From NCBI GenBank assembly GCA_945901195.1, contig CAMDKB010000145.1:1-9732 (forward strand): DNA of 9,732 nt. The letters are read 5' to 3'. Positions 1 through 6,493 of the stretch are shown here, piece by piece (within the stretch, counting starts at the first letter, position 1; each line of letters opens with the position of its first letter). Source of the DNA: Rhizobium sp. Q54. GTDB taxonomy: Bacteria > Pseudomonadota > Alphaproteobacteria > Rhizobiales > Beijerinckiaceae. Below the pieces are notes generated by a model. That model did not search any database and was not told the origin of the DNA. It saw only the letters and a program-made list of their open reading frames with translations. The position numbers and the translations under genes are program-made.

Positions 1-90
1 AAGGTTCCGCGAAACTGGTCGCTGTTCCGAAGTTCGGTCACCGACAATTTTCGTGTCATCAATCCAAAGGATTTTCGGGTTGTGAACTGA
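1..90 (+). CDS. Possible C-terminal fragment of a plus-strand gene entering from the left
   Basis: Frame 1 is open from the first base to a TGA at 88-90 and would give 29 residues ending in NPKDFRVVN. The composition (aromatic and charged residues, few rare residues) looks protein-like, and the stop is followed by AT-rich non-coding DNA, as expected after a gene end. It would be convergent with the molybdenum hydroxylase operon. No family is recognisable from so short a piece, and frame 3 is also open across this stretch, so this is only a candidate. Confidence 0.35.
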   Translation, partial: KVPRNWSLFRSSVTDNFRVINPKDFRVVN

Positions 91-153
91 TCAGAGTATA
101 TCTCAAAATATTCGACACATTCCGTCAGTTTATGGAAATATCGGCCCCCCCCC

Positions 154-191
154 AAAAAAAAAGCGTGATGACCTTGGGCCATCACGCTTTT
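154..191 (-). terminator. Rho-independent terminator of the molybdenum hydroxylase operon
   Basis: The arms 159-170 (AAAAGCGTGATG) and 180-191 (CATCACGCTTTT) are perfectly complementary over 12 bp around a 9-nt loop. Read on the minus strand the stem runs straight into nine T residues (154-162). The hairpin begins 35 bp downstream of the stop codon of the large-subunit gene, so it should end that transcript. On the plus strand only four T residues follow the stem, so termination in that direction would be weaker. A run of nine C residues directly abuts the A-tract on the plus strand. Confidence 0.88.
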
Positions 192-225
192 CGGATTGCA
201 CAGGCAGATATCGCCTGTCGAGCGA

Positions 226-2550
226 CTATTCCGCCGCCATTCTTGGCGTTGCGTCGTCCAGTGCTTTCAGCACGCGGGGTGGCGAGAAAGGCTGTTCGCG
301 CATACGAACGCCTGTGGCATGATAGATCGCATTGGCAATCGCCGCGATCGGCGGGATGATTGGCACTTCACCAACGCCGCGCACGCCATAGGGATGGTTC
401 GGGTTAGGCACTTCCACGATTTCGGCGCTGATATAGGGCACGTCGGAGGCTACCGGCACGCGATAGTCGAGAAAGCCGGCATTGATGAGTATGCCTTTAT
501 CATTGTAAATGTATTCCTCATTCAGCGCCATGCCGATGCCTTGCACCGCGCCGCCATGCCATTGACCTTTTACGAAATCGGGGAATACGGCCTTACCCGC
601 ATCCTGGATAATGGTATAGCGCAGCACTTTGACCAGGCCCGTTGAACGGTCGACTTCAACGTCAACCACATGGGCGCCAAAGCCAGGTCCCTGATTGACG
701 ACGTTGATCTCCGCATGGCCTGCAATCGTGCCGCCGTAATATGAGGCTTCCTTGGCAAGTTGTGCGACCGACATGGGCTCGAAATTTCCGACGTTCGCGC
801 CTGCCGGCCGTGCATGCCCATCGTCCCAGACCACCTGATCGGTCTCCACGCCCCATTTGCGCGCGGCGATTTCACACATGCGGGCGATGGCGTTGCGTGT
901 GGCTTTCACGGCCGCCATGCTGCCGGCTGTCGTGCCACGGCTGCCAGCGGTCATGAAGTTGAAACCAAGCACGCTGGTGTCGCTGGGAATAGAGCGCACC
1001 TTTTCTGCGGGAATGCCGAGTTCCTCACCGACCATCATGGAAAAGACCGAACGCATGCCACCGGTCACATCGACTGTGCCATAGATCAGCGAAGCCGTGC
1101 CATCCTCGTTGATGTTGATGGTGGCCGAAGTCTCCATGCCCAGCGTGAACCAGAAGCCCGTGGCGACGCCACGTCCCTGATTGGGGCCAAGCTTGTGCGA
1201 CATATGCTCATGCACCTTGGCGCGCTCGAGAGTCTCGATATAGCCGATGCGTCCGAGCTTGGGTCCAAAATGCGTCTGCGTACCTTCCTTGGCTGCATTG
1301 CGCAGGCGGAAGTCAATCGGATCGATCTTCAGCTTTTCGGCCAGCTCATCGACAACGCTTTCAACACCAAAAGCAATCATCGGCGCGCCTGGCGCCCGAT
1401 AGGCGGCCACTTTCGGCCTGTTGGAGATCACGTCGTGGCCGACAACCAGAACGTTCTCGAGGTCATAGCGCGTGAACACGGTAATCGCGGCGAGGCCAAG
1501 AGAAGAGCCGGCGAACGCGCCAGCCTGATAGTTCATCTCGGCCCAAGCCGCGGTAATTTTGCCATCCTTCGTCGCGCCCATCTTCACTTTGACGTTGGTG
1601 CCGGATGTCGGGCCTGTTGCGCGGAAAACTTCGTCGCGGGTCATGACCATCTTTACGGGACGGCGCGCGATCTGCGAGAGTTTTACAGCGAGGGGTTCGA
1701 GATAGACGTTGTTCTTGCCCCCAAAGCCGCCACCGAGTTCTGCCGGCGTCACTTTGACCTTAGAGATATCCATCTTCAGCAATTTGGCGATCTGCGCGCG
1801 GAAGACGAAGTGACCCTGAGTGCCGGTCCAGACTTCAACCACGCCACCATCGGTATAGTTGGCGATGGAGGCCTGTGGTTCAATATAGCCTTGATGGGTC
1901 GCCGCCGTGTTGTATTCGTGCTCGATGATGAGATCAGCCCTTTTGAAACCTTCCTCTACATCGCCAAGTTTGCTGATCATCCGCAGCGCGATATTGGAGG
2001 GCTTCTCGGGCTTGGGTTCAATGCCCTTGGTAAACATGGTTTCGTCGAGGAGCGGCGCATCTGGCTGCATGGCGTCAACAACGTTGATGACATGCGGCAG
2101 CACTTCATACTGCACCTTGATCAGCTTCAGCGCCTTCTTGGCGATGGCTTCGGATGTCGCAGCAACAGCTGCCACTGCATGCCCATCGTAAAGCACTTTT
2201 TCGCGCGCCATCATGTTGCGCGTCACGTCCTTGAAGTTGACCATCAACTCGCCGGAGGCCGCGTATTCGACTTCCATATCCGGAAAATCGTCACGGCAGA
2301 CGACAGCCTTAACGCCGGGAAGTTTCCTGGCTTCCGACAAATCAATTGAAATGACATTGGCATGCGCATGCGGGCTGCGCAGTACCTTGCCGATCAACTG
2401 GCCGGGCAGGTTGATGTCGGCCGCATAGCGGGCCCGGCCGGTCACCTTGTCGATCGCGTCGGGGCGATCGGTCGGCTTGCCGCCTACAATCTTGAGAGCC
2501 TTGGGCTCATATTTGATCATCGTACCGAATGGTGATGGTGCGCGTCCCAT
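226..2550 (-). CDS. Molybdopterin-binding (large) subunit of a xanthine dehydrogenase-family hydroxylase
   Basis: This 774-residue protein is the catalytic subunit of a molybdenum hydroxylase, where Mo-pterin catalyses hydroxylation with water and passes electrons to the Fe-S and FAD subunits. The N-terminal aldehyde oxidase a/b hammerhead domain spans about 35-150 (DKVTGRARYAADI at 34-46, LRSPHAHA at 57-64). The Mo-binding domains follow: WTGTQG at 241-246, ELGGGFGGK at 271-279, AYRAPGAP at 383-390, MTAGSRGTT at 533-541, and GVRGVGEVP at 722-730, whose Glu728 aligns with the family's catalytic glutamate. The length is normal for separate-subunit enzymes. No signal peptide is seen, so it is probably cytoplasmic. 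The ATG at 2550 has an AGGAG six bases upstream and lies one base after the Fe-S gene stop. The active-site loop is neither the AYRCSFR of form I CO dehydrogenase nor the AYRGAGR of form II. The substrate is unknown; N-heterocycles, aldehydes or aromatic acyl-CoAs are all possible. Confidence 0.93.
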   Translation of the reverse strand: MGRAPSPFGTMIKYEPKALKIVGGKPTDRPDAIDKVTGRARYAADINLPGQLIGKVLRSPHAHANVISIDLSEARKLPGVKAVVCRDDFPDMEVEYAASGELMVNFKDVTRNMMAREKVLYDGHAVAAVAATSEAIAKKALKLIKVQYEVLPHVINVVDAMQPDAPLLDETMFTKGIEPKPEKPSNIALRMISKLGDVEEGFKRADLIIEHEYNTAATHQGYIEPQASIANYTDGGVVEVWTGTQGHFVFRAQIAKLLKMDISKVKVTPAELGGGFGGKNNVYLEPLAVKLSQIARRPVKMVMTRDEVFRATGPTSGTNVKVKMGATKDGKITAAWAEMNYQAGAFAGSSLGLAAITVFTRYDLENVLVVGHDVISNRPKVAAYRAPGAPMIAFGVESVVDELAEKLKIDPIDFRLRNAAKEGTQTHFGPKLGRIGYIETLERAKVHEHMSHKLGPNQGRGVATGFWFTLGMETSATININEDGTASLIYGTVDVTGGMRSVFSMMVGEELGIPAEKVRSIPSDTSVLGFNFMTAGSRGTTAGSMAAVKATRNAIARMCEIAARKWGVETDQVVWDDGHARPAGANVGNFEPMSVAQLAKEASYYGGTIAGHAEINVVNQGPGFGAHVVDVEVDRSTGLVKVLRYTIIQDAGKAVFPDFVKGQWHGGAVQGIGMALNEEYIYNDKGILINAGFLDYRVPVASDVPYISAEIVEVPNPNHPYGVRGVGEVPIIPPIAAIANAIYHATGVRMREQPFSPPRVLKALDDATPRMAAE

Positions 2551-2551
2551 A

Positions 2552-3028
2552 TCAGGCTCCTCTGAGTTCTTTGGCAGCGGCAGTCACTGCATCGACGATG
2601 TTGTTGTAGCCTGTGCAGCGGCATAGATTGCCGGCCAGCCAGAAGCGGATTTCCTCTTCCGTCGGGTTTGGATTGCGTTCCAGCAAATTGCGCGAGGCGA
2701 TCAGCAGTCCTGGGGTGCAGATGCCACATTGCAGGGCCACATGCTCGATGAACTTTTCCTGCAGCGGGTGCAGCTTTTCGCCCTTCGCCATGCCTTCGAT
2801 GGTTTCGATGCTCTTGCCGCTCATCTCCGCGCCTAATACGAGGCATGAACAAACCAGTACGCCATCGACGGTGATCGAGCAGGCGCCGCAATCGCCAGTC
2901 GCACAGCCTTCTTTGGTGCCGGTCAGTTCGAGTTCGTCACGTAGAACATCGAGAAGCGACTGGCTGGTGTCGCAGAGATATTCGGTATCGTCGCCGTTAA
3001 TCCGGCATGAAACATAAAGTCTGGCCAT
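2552..3028 (-). CDS. [2Fe-2S] (small) subunit of the molybdenum hydroxylase
   Basis: This 158-residue protein carries the two [2Fe-2S] clusters that relay electrons from molybdopterin to FAD. The N-terminal plant-ferredoxin-like domain has Cys42, Cys47, Cys50 and Cys62 in the C-x4-C-x2-C-x11-C pattern (GCATGDCGAC at 41-50). The C-terminal four-helix domain has Cys101 and Cys104 (QCGICTPG) and Cys136 and Cys138 (NLCRCTGY). All eight ligands are present and the length is typical. The reading frame extends upstream to 3217, but the ATG at 3028 gives the canonical family N-terminus, has AAAGGAAA upstream, and lies one base after the FAD-subunit stop. The upstream extension would lie inside the FAD-subunit gene. 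Confidence 0.95.
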   Translation of the reverse strand: MARLYVSCRINGDDTEYLCDTSQSLLDVLRDELELTGTKEGCATGDCGACSITVDGVLVCSCLVLGAEMSGKSIETIEGMAKGEKLHPLQEKFIEHVALQCGICTPGLLIASRNLLERNPNPTEEEIRFWLAGNLCRCTGYNNIVDAVTAAAKELRGA

Positions 3029-3029
3029 C

Positions 3030-3899
3030 TCAGTTTCCTTTCGCGCGTTCGAGCGCCATGGCCGCGACACGGCGCGCCAGCACTCCTGCAACCCTGATTC
3101 GGAATTCTTTTGTGCCGCGCTTGTCGTCAATAGGACGGCAGGCCGCGCTTGCGGCAGCTGCGAGCCGGTCCAGCGCGGCGGAATCAACCGTACTGCCGAC
3201 GAGCGCCTTCGCTGCATCTTCCACCATCAATGCTGTCGCGGCGACAGCGCCCAGCGACATGCTCGCCGCCGTGCATTTGCCTGCATTGTCGAGGGTCAGG
3301 CTGACCGCGACACCGACAACAGCAATGTCCATTTCAGTGCGCGGTGTGAAACGCAGATAAGCGCTGCCGGTATGGGGAGGCGCGTCGGGAATGAAGATCG
3401 AGGTGATGAACTCGCCCTTGCCGAGGGTGGTCTTGCCTGGTCCCGTTGCAATCTGTGCCGCAGGCGCCTGGCGTTTGCCGTTGGGGCCAGCAATGGAAAC
3501 AATCGCGCCTGCCGTCAGAAGGGAAGGGACGCTGTCAGCGGCGGGCGATGCGTTGCAGAGATTGCCTGCGATTGTGGCGCGGCCCTTCACCTGCATGGAG
3601 CCGATAAGCTTGACGCCATCGATAATGCCCGGCCAGGCCTTGGCGAATTCCGTGTGATCCATCATCTGCATGCTGCTTACAGCTGCGCCAATGCGCCAGC
3701 CGCCGGCTTCCTTGCTGATGCCATGCAGATCGGGAATACGCTTGATGTCGACAAGCAATTCCGGCTCAACCATATCCGAGTGCAAGTGCACCATCACATC
3801 CGTGCCGCCAGCCAGAATGCGCGTAATGCCTTTTGCGCCTGCCAGTAACGCCACAGCAGCGTCAACCGTCGCAGGCGCTTCAAACCGCATATCACTCAT
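3030..3899 (-). CDS. FAD-binding (medium) subunit of the molybdenum hydroxylase
   Basis: This 289-residue protein of the CoxM/HcrB type passes electrons from the Fe-S clusters through FAD to the final acceptor. The flavin-binding motifs are AGGTD at 30-34 and TIAGNLCNASPAADS at 109-123. The C-terminal CO dehydrogenase flavoprotein-like domain occupies about 178-285. The length is standard, leaving no room for the [4Fe-4S] insertion found in the beta subunit of 4-hydroxybenzoyl-CoA reductase, which argues against a ring-reducing enzyme. The frame is open upstream to 4046, but the ATG at 3899 is preceded by AAGGAG at good spacing and gives the usual N-terminus, a short MRFEAPAT-type start. It is the first gene of the minus-strand operon. 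Confidence 0.94.
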   Translation of the reverse strand: MSDMRFEAPATVDAAVALLAGAKGITRILAGGTDVMVHLHSDMVEPELLVDIKRIPDLHGISKEAGGWRIGAAVSSMQMMDHTEFAKAWPGIIDGVKLIGSMQVKGRATIAGNLCNASPAADSVPSLLTAGAIVSIAGPNGKRQAPAAQIATGPGKTTLGKGEFITSIFIPDAPPHTGSAYLRFTPRTEMDIAVVGVAVSLTLDNAGKCTAASMSLGAVAATALMVEDAAKALVGSTVDSAALDRLAAAASAACRPIDDKRGTKEFRIRVAGVLARRVAAMALERAKGN

Positions 3900-3951
3900 G
3901 CCCTTCTCCTTGTGCCGCCATGCCCGTAAAACCGTCTCGGCGGTATTGGGG

Positions 3952-3969
3952 CCTGGACTTCCTTCCAGG
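3952..3969. repeat. Short inverted repeat in the leader of the molybdenum hydroxylase operon
   Basis: CCTGGA at 3952-3957 and TCCAGG at 3964-3969 are perfect inverted copies separated by 6 bp. The element lies just downstream of the predicted minus-strand start point, so it could be a leader hairpin or an operator half-site pair. It is short enough to arise by chance. Confidence 0.3.
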
Positions 3970-3977
3970 TGAAAGTG

Positions 3978-4006
3978 AGCATAGCCGGACTTTGACCTGG
4001 GTGTAA
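3978..4006 (-). promoter_or_regulatory. Candidate sigma70-type promoter for the molybdenum hydroxylase operon
   Basis: Read on the minus strand, TTACAC (4006-4001) and TATGCT (3983-3978) are separated by exactly 17 bp, and each matches the consensus at 4 of 6 positions. Transcription would start near 3971 and leave a leader of about 70 nt before the FAD-subunit ATG. The placement in a divergent intergenic region is right, but no experimental support is possible from sequence alone. Confidence 0.4.
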
Positions 4007-4044
4007 GGGGGGCGCTCGACTCTTGTCCGCCCCGGTGTATACCC
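3999..4044. promoter_or_regulatory. Nested imperfect dyad between divergent promoters, candidate operator
   Basis: The outer arms GGGTGTA (3999-4005) and TATACCC (4038-4044) are complementary at 6 of 7 positions. The inner arms GGGGCG (4009-4014) and CGCCCC (4028-4033) are perfectly complementary. The two pairs have nearly the same centre (about 4021). The dyad overlaps the candidate -35 boxes of both divergent promoters, a typical location for a shared regulator site. The right arm contains GTATAC (4036-4041 neighbourhood), a core seen in some GntR-family operators, but the regulator family is not identifiable and no regulator gene is present here. Confidence 0.35.
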
Positions 4045-4051
4045 ATGCTAT
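4023..4051 (+). promoter_or_regulatory. Weak candidate promoter for the ThDP-enzyme operon
   Basis: TTGTCC (4023-4028) and TGCTAT (4046-4051) are 17 bp apart. The -35 is reasonable but the -10 matches the sigma70 consensus at only 3 of 6 positions. Transcription would start near 4058, giving a leader of about 28 nt that carries the GGAGG of the first gene. A weak core promoter would fit an activator-dependent operon, but that is inference. Confidence 0.25.
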
Positions 4052-4085
4052 CGCCTCAGAGCGTACCAAAGTCCCGGAGGAAGCC

Positions 4086-5927
4086 ATGACCAGCAGCGCC
4101 AAGCCAGTGACGCGCGAGACGCCCGTCGCCACCGCACGTTTCGATGGCAAGGATCCGTTGCTCAAGCCCTCCAACGCGCAGATCGGCTGGGCCTCCGACG
4201 CGATGGCGGAAATGCTGCGGCGGCTTGACGTGCGCTATATCGCGCTGACGCCGGGGGCAAGCTATCGCGGCCTGCACGACAGCCTTGTCAATTATCTGGG
4301 CAACCGCGACCCGCAGATGATGGTCTGCCTGCACGAAGAGCATGCGGTGGGCATCGCCCAGGGTTATGGCAAGATCACCGAAAAGCCCATGGCGGTGGCG
4401 CTTCATTCAAACGTTGGCCTGATGCATGCCACGATGGCTGTATTCAATGCATGGTGCGCTCGCAATCCCGTCCTGATCCTTGGCGCGACGGGCCCCGGCG
4501 ATGCGGAAGAACGCCGTCCCTGGATCGACTGGATTCATACATCCAAGGATCAAGGCGCGATCATCCGCAACTATACCAAATGGGACGATGAGCCGCGCTC
4601 TGCGGGCGCTGCTGTCGAATCTCTCACACGCGCCTGGCAGATCGCCAGCACCCACCCTTATGGGCCGACCTATGTGTGCCTCGATGTGGGCCTGCAGGAA
4701 TCCAAGCTGGAGAAGGAAATCAAATTTCCCGATACCGAACGTTTTAAACCTGGCCTGCCGCCGGCTCCGTCTTCTGACGCTGTTGATCAAGCCGCAAAAA
4801 TGCTGGCCAACGCGAAAAAGCCGGTCATCCTCATGGGCCGCGTCTCCCGGCGTATGGACGATTGGGCCGCGCGTGTGGAACTTGCCGAAGCCATCGGCGG
4901 CGCCGTGCTCACAGATGCCAAGACGGCTCCCGCTTTCCCGACGGAACATCCGCTGCATCCCATCGAGTCGCGTTTCCGTCCGTCGCCGGCATCGGCGGAA
5001 TATATCAAGGACGCCGATGTCATTCTTGCCCTCGACTGGATTGATCTGAAGGGGCACTTCATCCAGACGCTCGGCAAGGATGCTGAAGTGAATGCGAAAA
5101 TCATTCACTGCACCGTCGATGATTATCTTCACAATGGCTGGAGCATGGACCATTTCGGCTTGCCTCCTGCCGATTTGAAAATCCTGTCTTCTCCCGATCA
5201 GCTTGTGCGGCCGTTGCTCGCCGCCATCAACAAGCTGCGTGGTGCGACTGCCAAAGCCGAAGCGAAATGGCCAGTGCGCAACGCGCCCGCGCTGGGCAAG
5301 CCGCGTCCGGAAGGCGTGATGAGCCTGCGCGATCTGGCGCTGGTCGTTCGCGAATTCTGCGACAGCCGCGAGGTCACAATGGCCGGTTATGCCCTGGGCT
5401 GGCCTACGGACACGATCAATTTCCGTCATCCCCTGGATTTTGCGGGCTTTGATGGCGGTGGCGGTGTTGGTTCTGGCCCATCGAACGCCATTGGCACGGC
5501 GCTCGCCATCAAGGGCTCGGGCCGTTTCCCGATGACAGTTATCGGCGATGGCGACTTTACCATGGGCTGCAATGCTTTCTGGACCGCAGCTCACATGGGC
5601 ATTCCGCTGCTCGTCGTGATTGCCAACAATCAGGTTTATTACAATGACGTCGCCCATCAGGAACGCATGGCGGTTGTGCGCGGGCGTCCGGTTGAAAACA
5701 AATTCGTCGGTCAGGAGATGGTGAACCCGGCCATTGATCTTGTCGCCATCGCCAAGGCGCAGGGACTTGATGGCGAAGGTCCGGTCATGAATGCGGTGGA
5801 TTTTGCAGCTGCCCTCAAACGCGGCGAAGCCGTAGTCAAAGCGGGTGGCATATATGTGATTGATGCGCGGGTTGATGTCGGCGCTCCCGGCAGTGCACGC
5901 GGGCATACGCAGGGACGCAAGGATTAA
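4086..5927 (+). CDS. Thiamine-diphosphate-dependent enzyme, acetolactate synthase/benzoylformate decarboxylase-like
   Basis: This 613-residue enzyme has the three-domain layout of the acetolactate synthase superfamily. The PYR domain covers about 30-200 and contains LHEEHAVGIAQGYGK (82-96), where Glu84 aligns with the catalytic cofactor-activating glutamate. A central domain follows at about 225-390 and the PP domain at about 415-600. The PP domain holds the ThDP/Mg motif GDGDF (487-491) and, 24 residues after GDG, NN at 514-515. Such enzymes decarboxylate 2-oxo acids, join acyl units or hydrolyse cyclic diketones; the reaction here is not assignable from sequence. The N-terminal 30 residues before the PYR domain are probably flexible. 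The frame opens at 4023, but the ATG at 4086 has GGAGG five bases upstream and is preferred. It leads an operon with a lipoprotein and a hydratase gene and is divergent from the molybdenum hydroxylase, suggesting a shared catabolic role. Confidence 0.9.
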   Translation: MTSSAKPVTRETPVATARFDGKDPLLKPSNAQIGWASDAMAEMLRRLDVRYIALTPGASYRGLHDSLVNYLGNRDPQMMVCLHEEHAVGIAQGYGKITEKPMAVALHSNVGLMHATMAVFNAWCARNPVLILGATGPGDAEERRPWIDWIHTSKDQGAIIRNYTKWDDEPRSAGAAVESLTRAWQIASTHPYGPTYVCLDVGLQESKLEKEIKFPDTERFKPGLPPAPSSDAVDQAAKMLANAKKPVILMGRVSRRMDDWAARVELAEAIGGAVLTDAKTAPAFPTEHPLHPIESRFRPSPASAEYIKDADVILALDWIDLKGHFIQTLGKDAEVNAKIIHCTVDDYLHNGWSMDHFGLPPADLKILSSPDQLVRPLLAAINKLRGATAKAEAKWPVRNAPALGKPRPEGVMSLRDLALVVREFCDSREVTMAGYALGWPTDTINFRHPLDFAGFDGGGGVGSGPSNAIGTALAIKGSGRFPMTVIGDGDFTMGCNAFWTAAHMGIPLLVVIANNQVYYNDVAHQERMAVVRGRPVENKFVGQEMVNPAIDLVAIAKAQGLDGEGPVMNAVDFAAALKRGEAVVKAGGIYVIDARVDVGAPGSARGHTQGRKD

Positions 5928-5937
5928 GGCGCAAACG

Positions 5938-6465
5938 ATGTTGCGTTTGTTTACTGCAATCTGCGTTGCGGGCCTGCTGTCGGCCTGTGTGGGATCGGAT
6001 ACCGCTCTGCTGCCAGAGGCACAGGGCATTTCCAACGCTGCGCTGGCGGGGAACTGGAGTTATCCGGATGGCGACAAGATTGTCCGGCTCAATGTCACCC
6101 GGCAGGGCAGCGGCTATCTGATCAAGACTCCTTCAGAGCCCGATAAAAAGCCTGTTATCGCCTCGCTCCATTCGCTGAATGCCAGCTGGCTGGTGATTCA
6201 GATGCGGGGAAGTGGCGGTGGTCCTGTACAATATGTGTTGGCTACAAAGGATGACTCGCGGCCGGGACGAACATGGCGTCTGCGTCCGGATGTCTGCGAC
6301 CGGACAATCGCCGACGCTGCGGGTTTGAAAACCATAAAGGCCGACAGGTTCACTTGCACGGTCACAACACGCGCGCAGCTGGAAACATTGCTTCATCGCG
6401 CTGCAGGCGCGCCAGCAAGCGATGGCGCAAAGCCAATCTATCTGACGCAGGATTCCCAGAGATAA
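5938..6465 (+). CDS. Small lipoprotein of unknown function
   Basis: The 175-residue product begins with a basic and hydrophobic signal peptide (MLRLFTAICVAGL) and a lipobox L14-S15-A16-C17, so Cys17 should be lipidated after signal peptidase II cleavage. Valine, not aspartate, follows the cysteine, which favours outer-membrane sorting by the usual Lol rule. The mature part has a possible small beta-rich domain (GNWSYPDGDK at 38-47, then alternating hydrophobic strands) and two further cysteines, Cys120 and Cys140, that could form a disulfide. I recognise no family. The frame is open upstream, but the ATG at 5938 starts the signal peptide. It lies 10 bp after the ThDP-enzyme stop, and the AAGG overlapping that stop is a weak ribosome site, so translation is probably coupled. 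A periplasm-facing lipoprotein between two cytoplasmic catabolic enzymes is unexpected. Confidence 0.82.
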   Translation: MLRLFTAICVAGLLSACVGSDTALLPEAQGISNAALAGNWSYPDGDKIVRLNVTRQGSGYLIKTPSEPDKKPVIASLHSLNASWLVIQMRGSGGGPVQYVLATKDDSRPGRTWRLRPDVCDRTIADAAGLKTIKADRFTCTVTTRAQLETLLHRAAGAPASDGAKPIYLTQDSQR

Positions 6466-6493
6466 CCCCTACCGAACAATTCAGGAGAAACTT

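Noticed and set aside
760..2349. 529-codon open frame on the plus strand
   Set aside because: It lies wholly antisense to the molybdopterin-binding subunit, whose motifs are unmistakable. Its own translation is rich in His, Cys and Arg with no recognisable domain, typical of an antisense shadow in GC-rich DNA.
226..3899. Aerobic CO dehydrogenase (coxMSL)
   Set aside because: The subunit order fits, but the large subunit lacks the AYRCSFR loop with its active-site cysteine, and no cox accessory genes are in the window.
4023..4085. Upstream start for the ThDP enzyme (21 extra residues)
   Set aside because: The ATG at 4086 has a strong GGAGG at ideal spacing, and the extra stretch would run through the putative promoter and operator region.
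3900..4085. Thiamine-diphosphate riboswitch ahead of the ThDP enzyme gene
   Set aside because: No THI-box signature words or the expected multi-stem arrangement could be found, and the likely leader is too short.
4407..6035. 542-codon open frame on the minus strand
   Set aside because: It is antisense to the ThDP enzyme and lipoprotein genes, has no motifs and lacks a convincing ribosome site; it is a codon-bias shadow.
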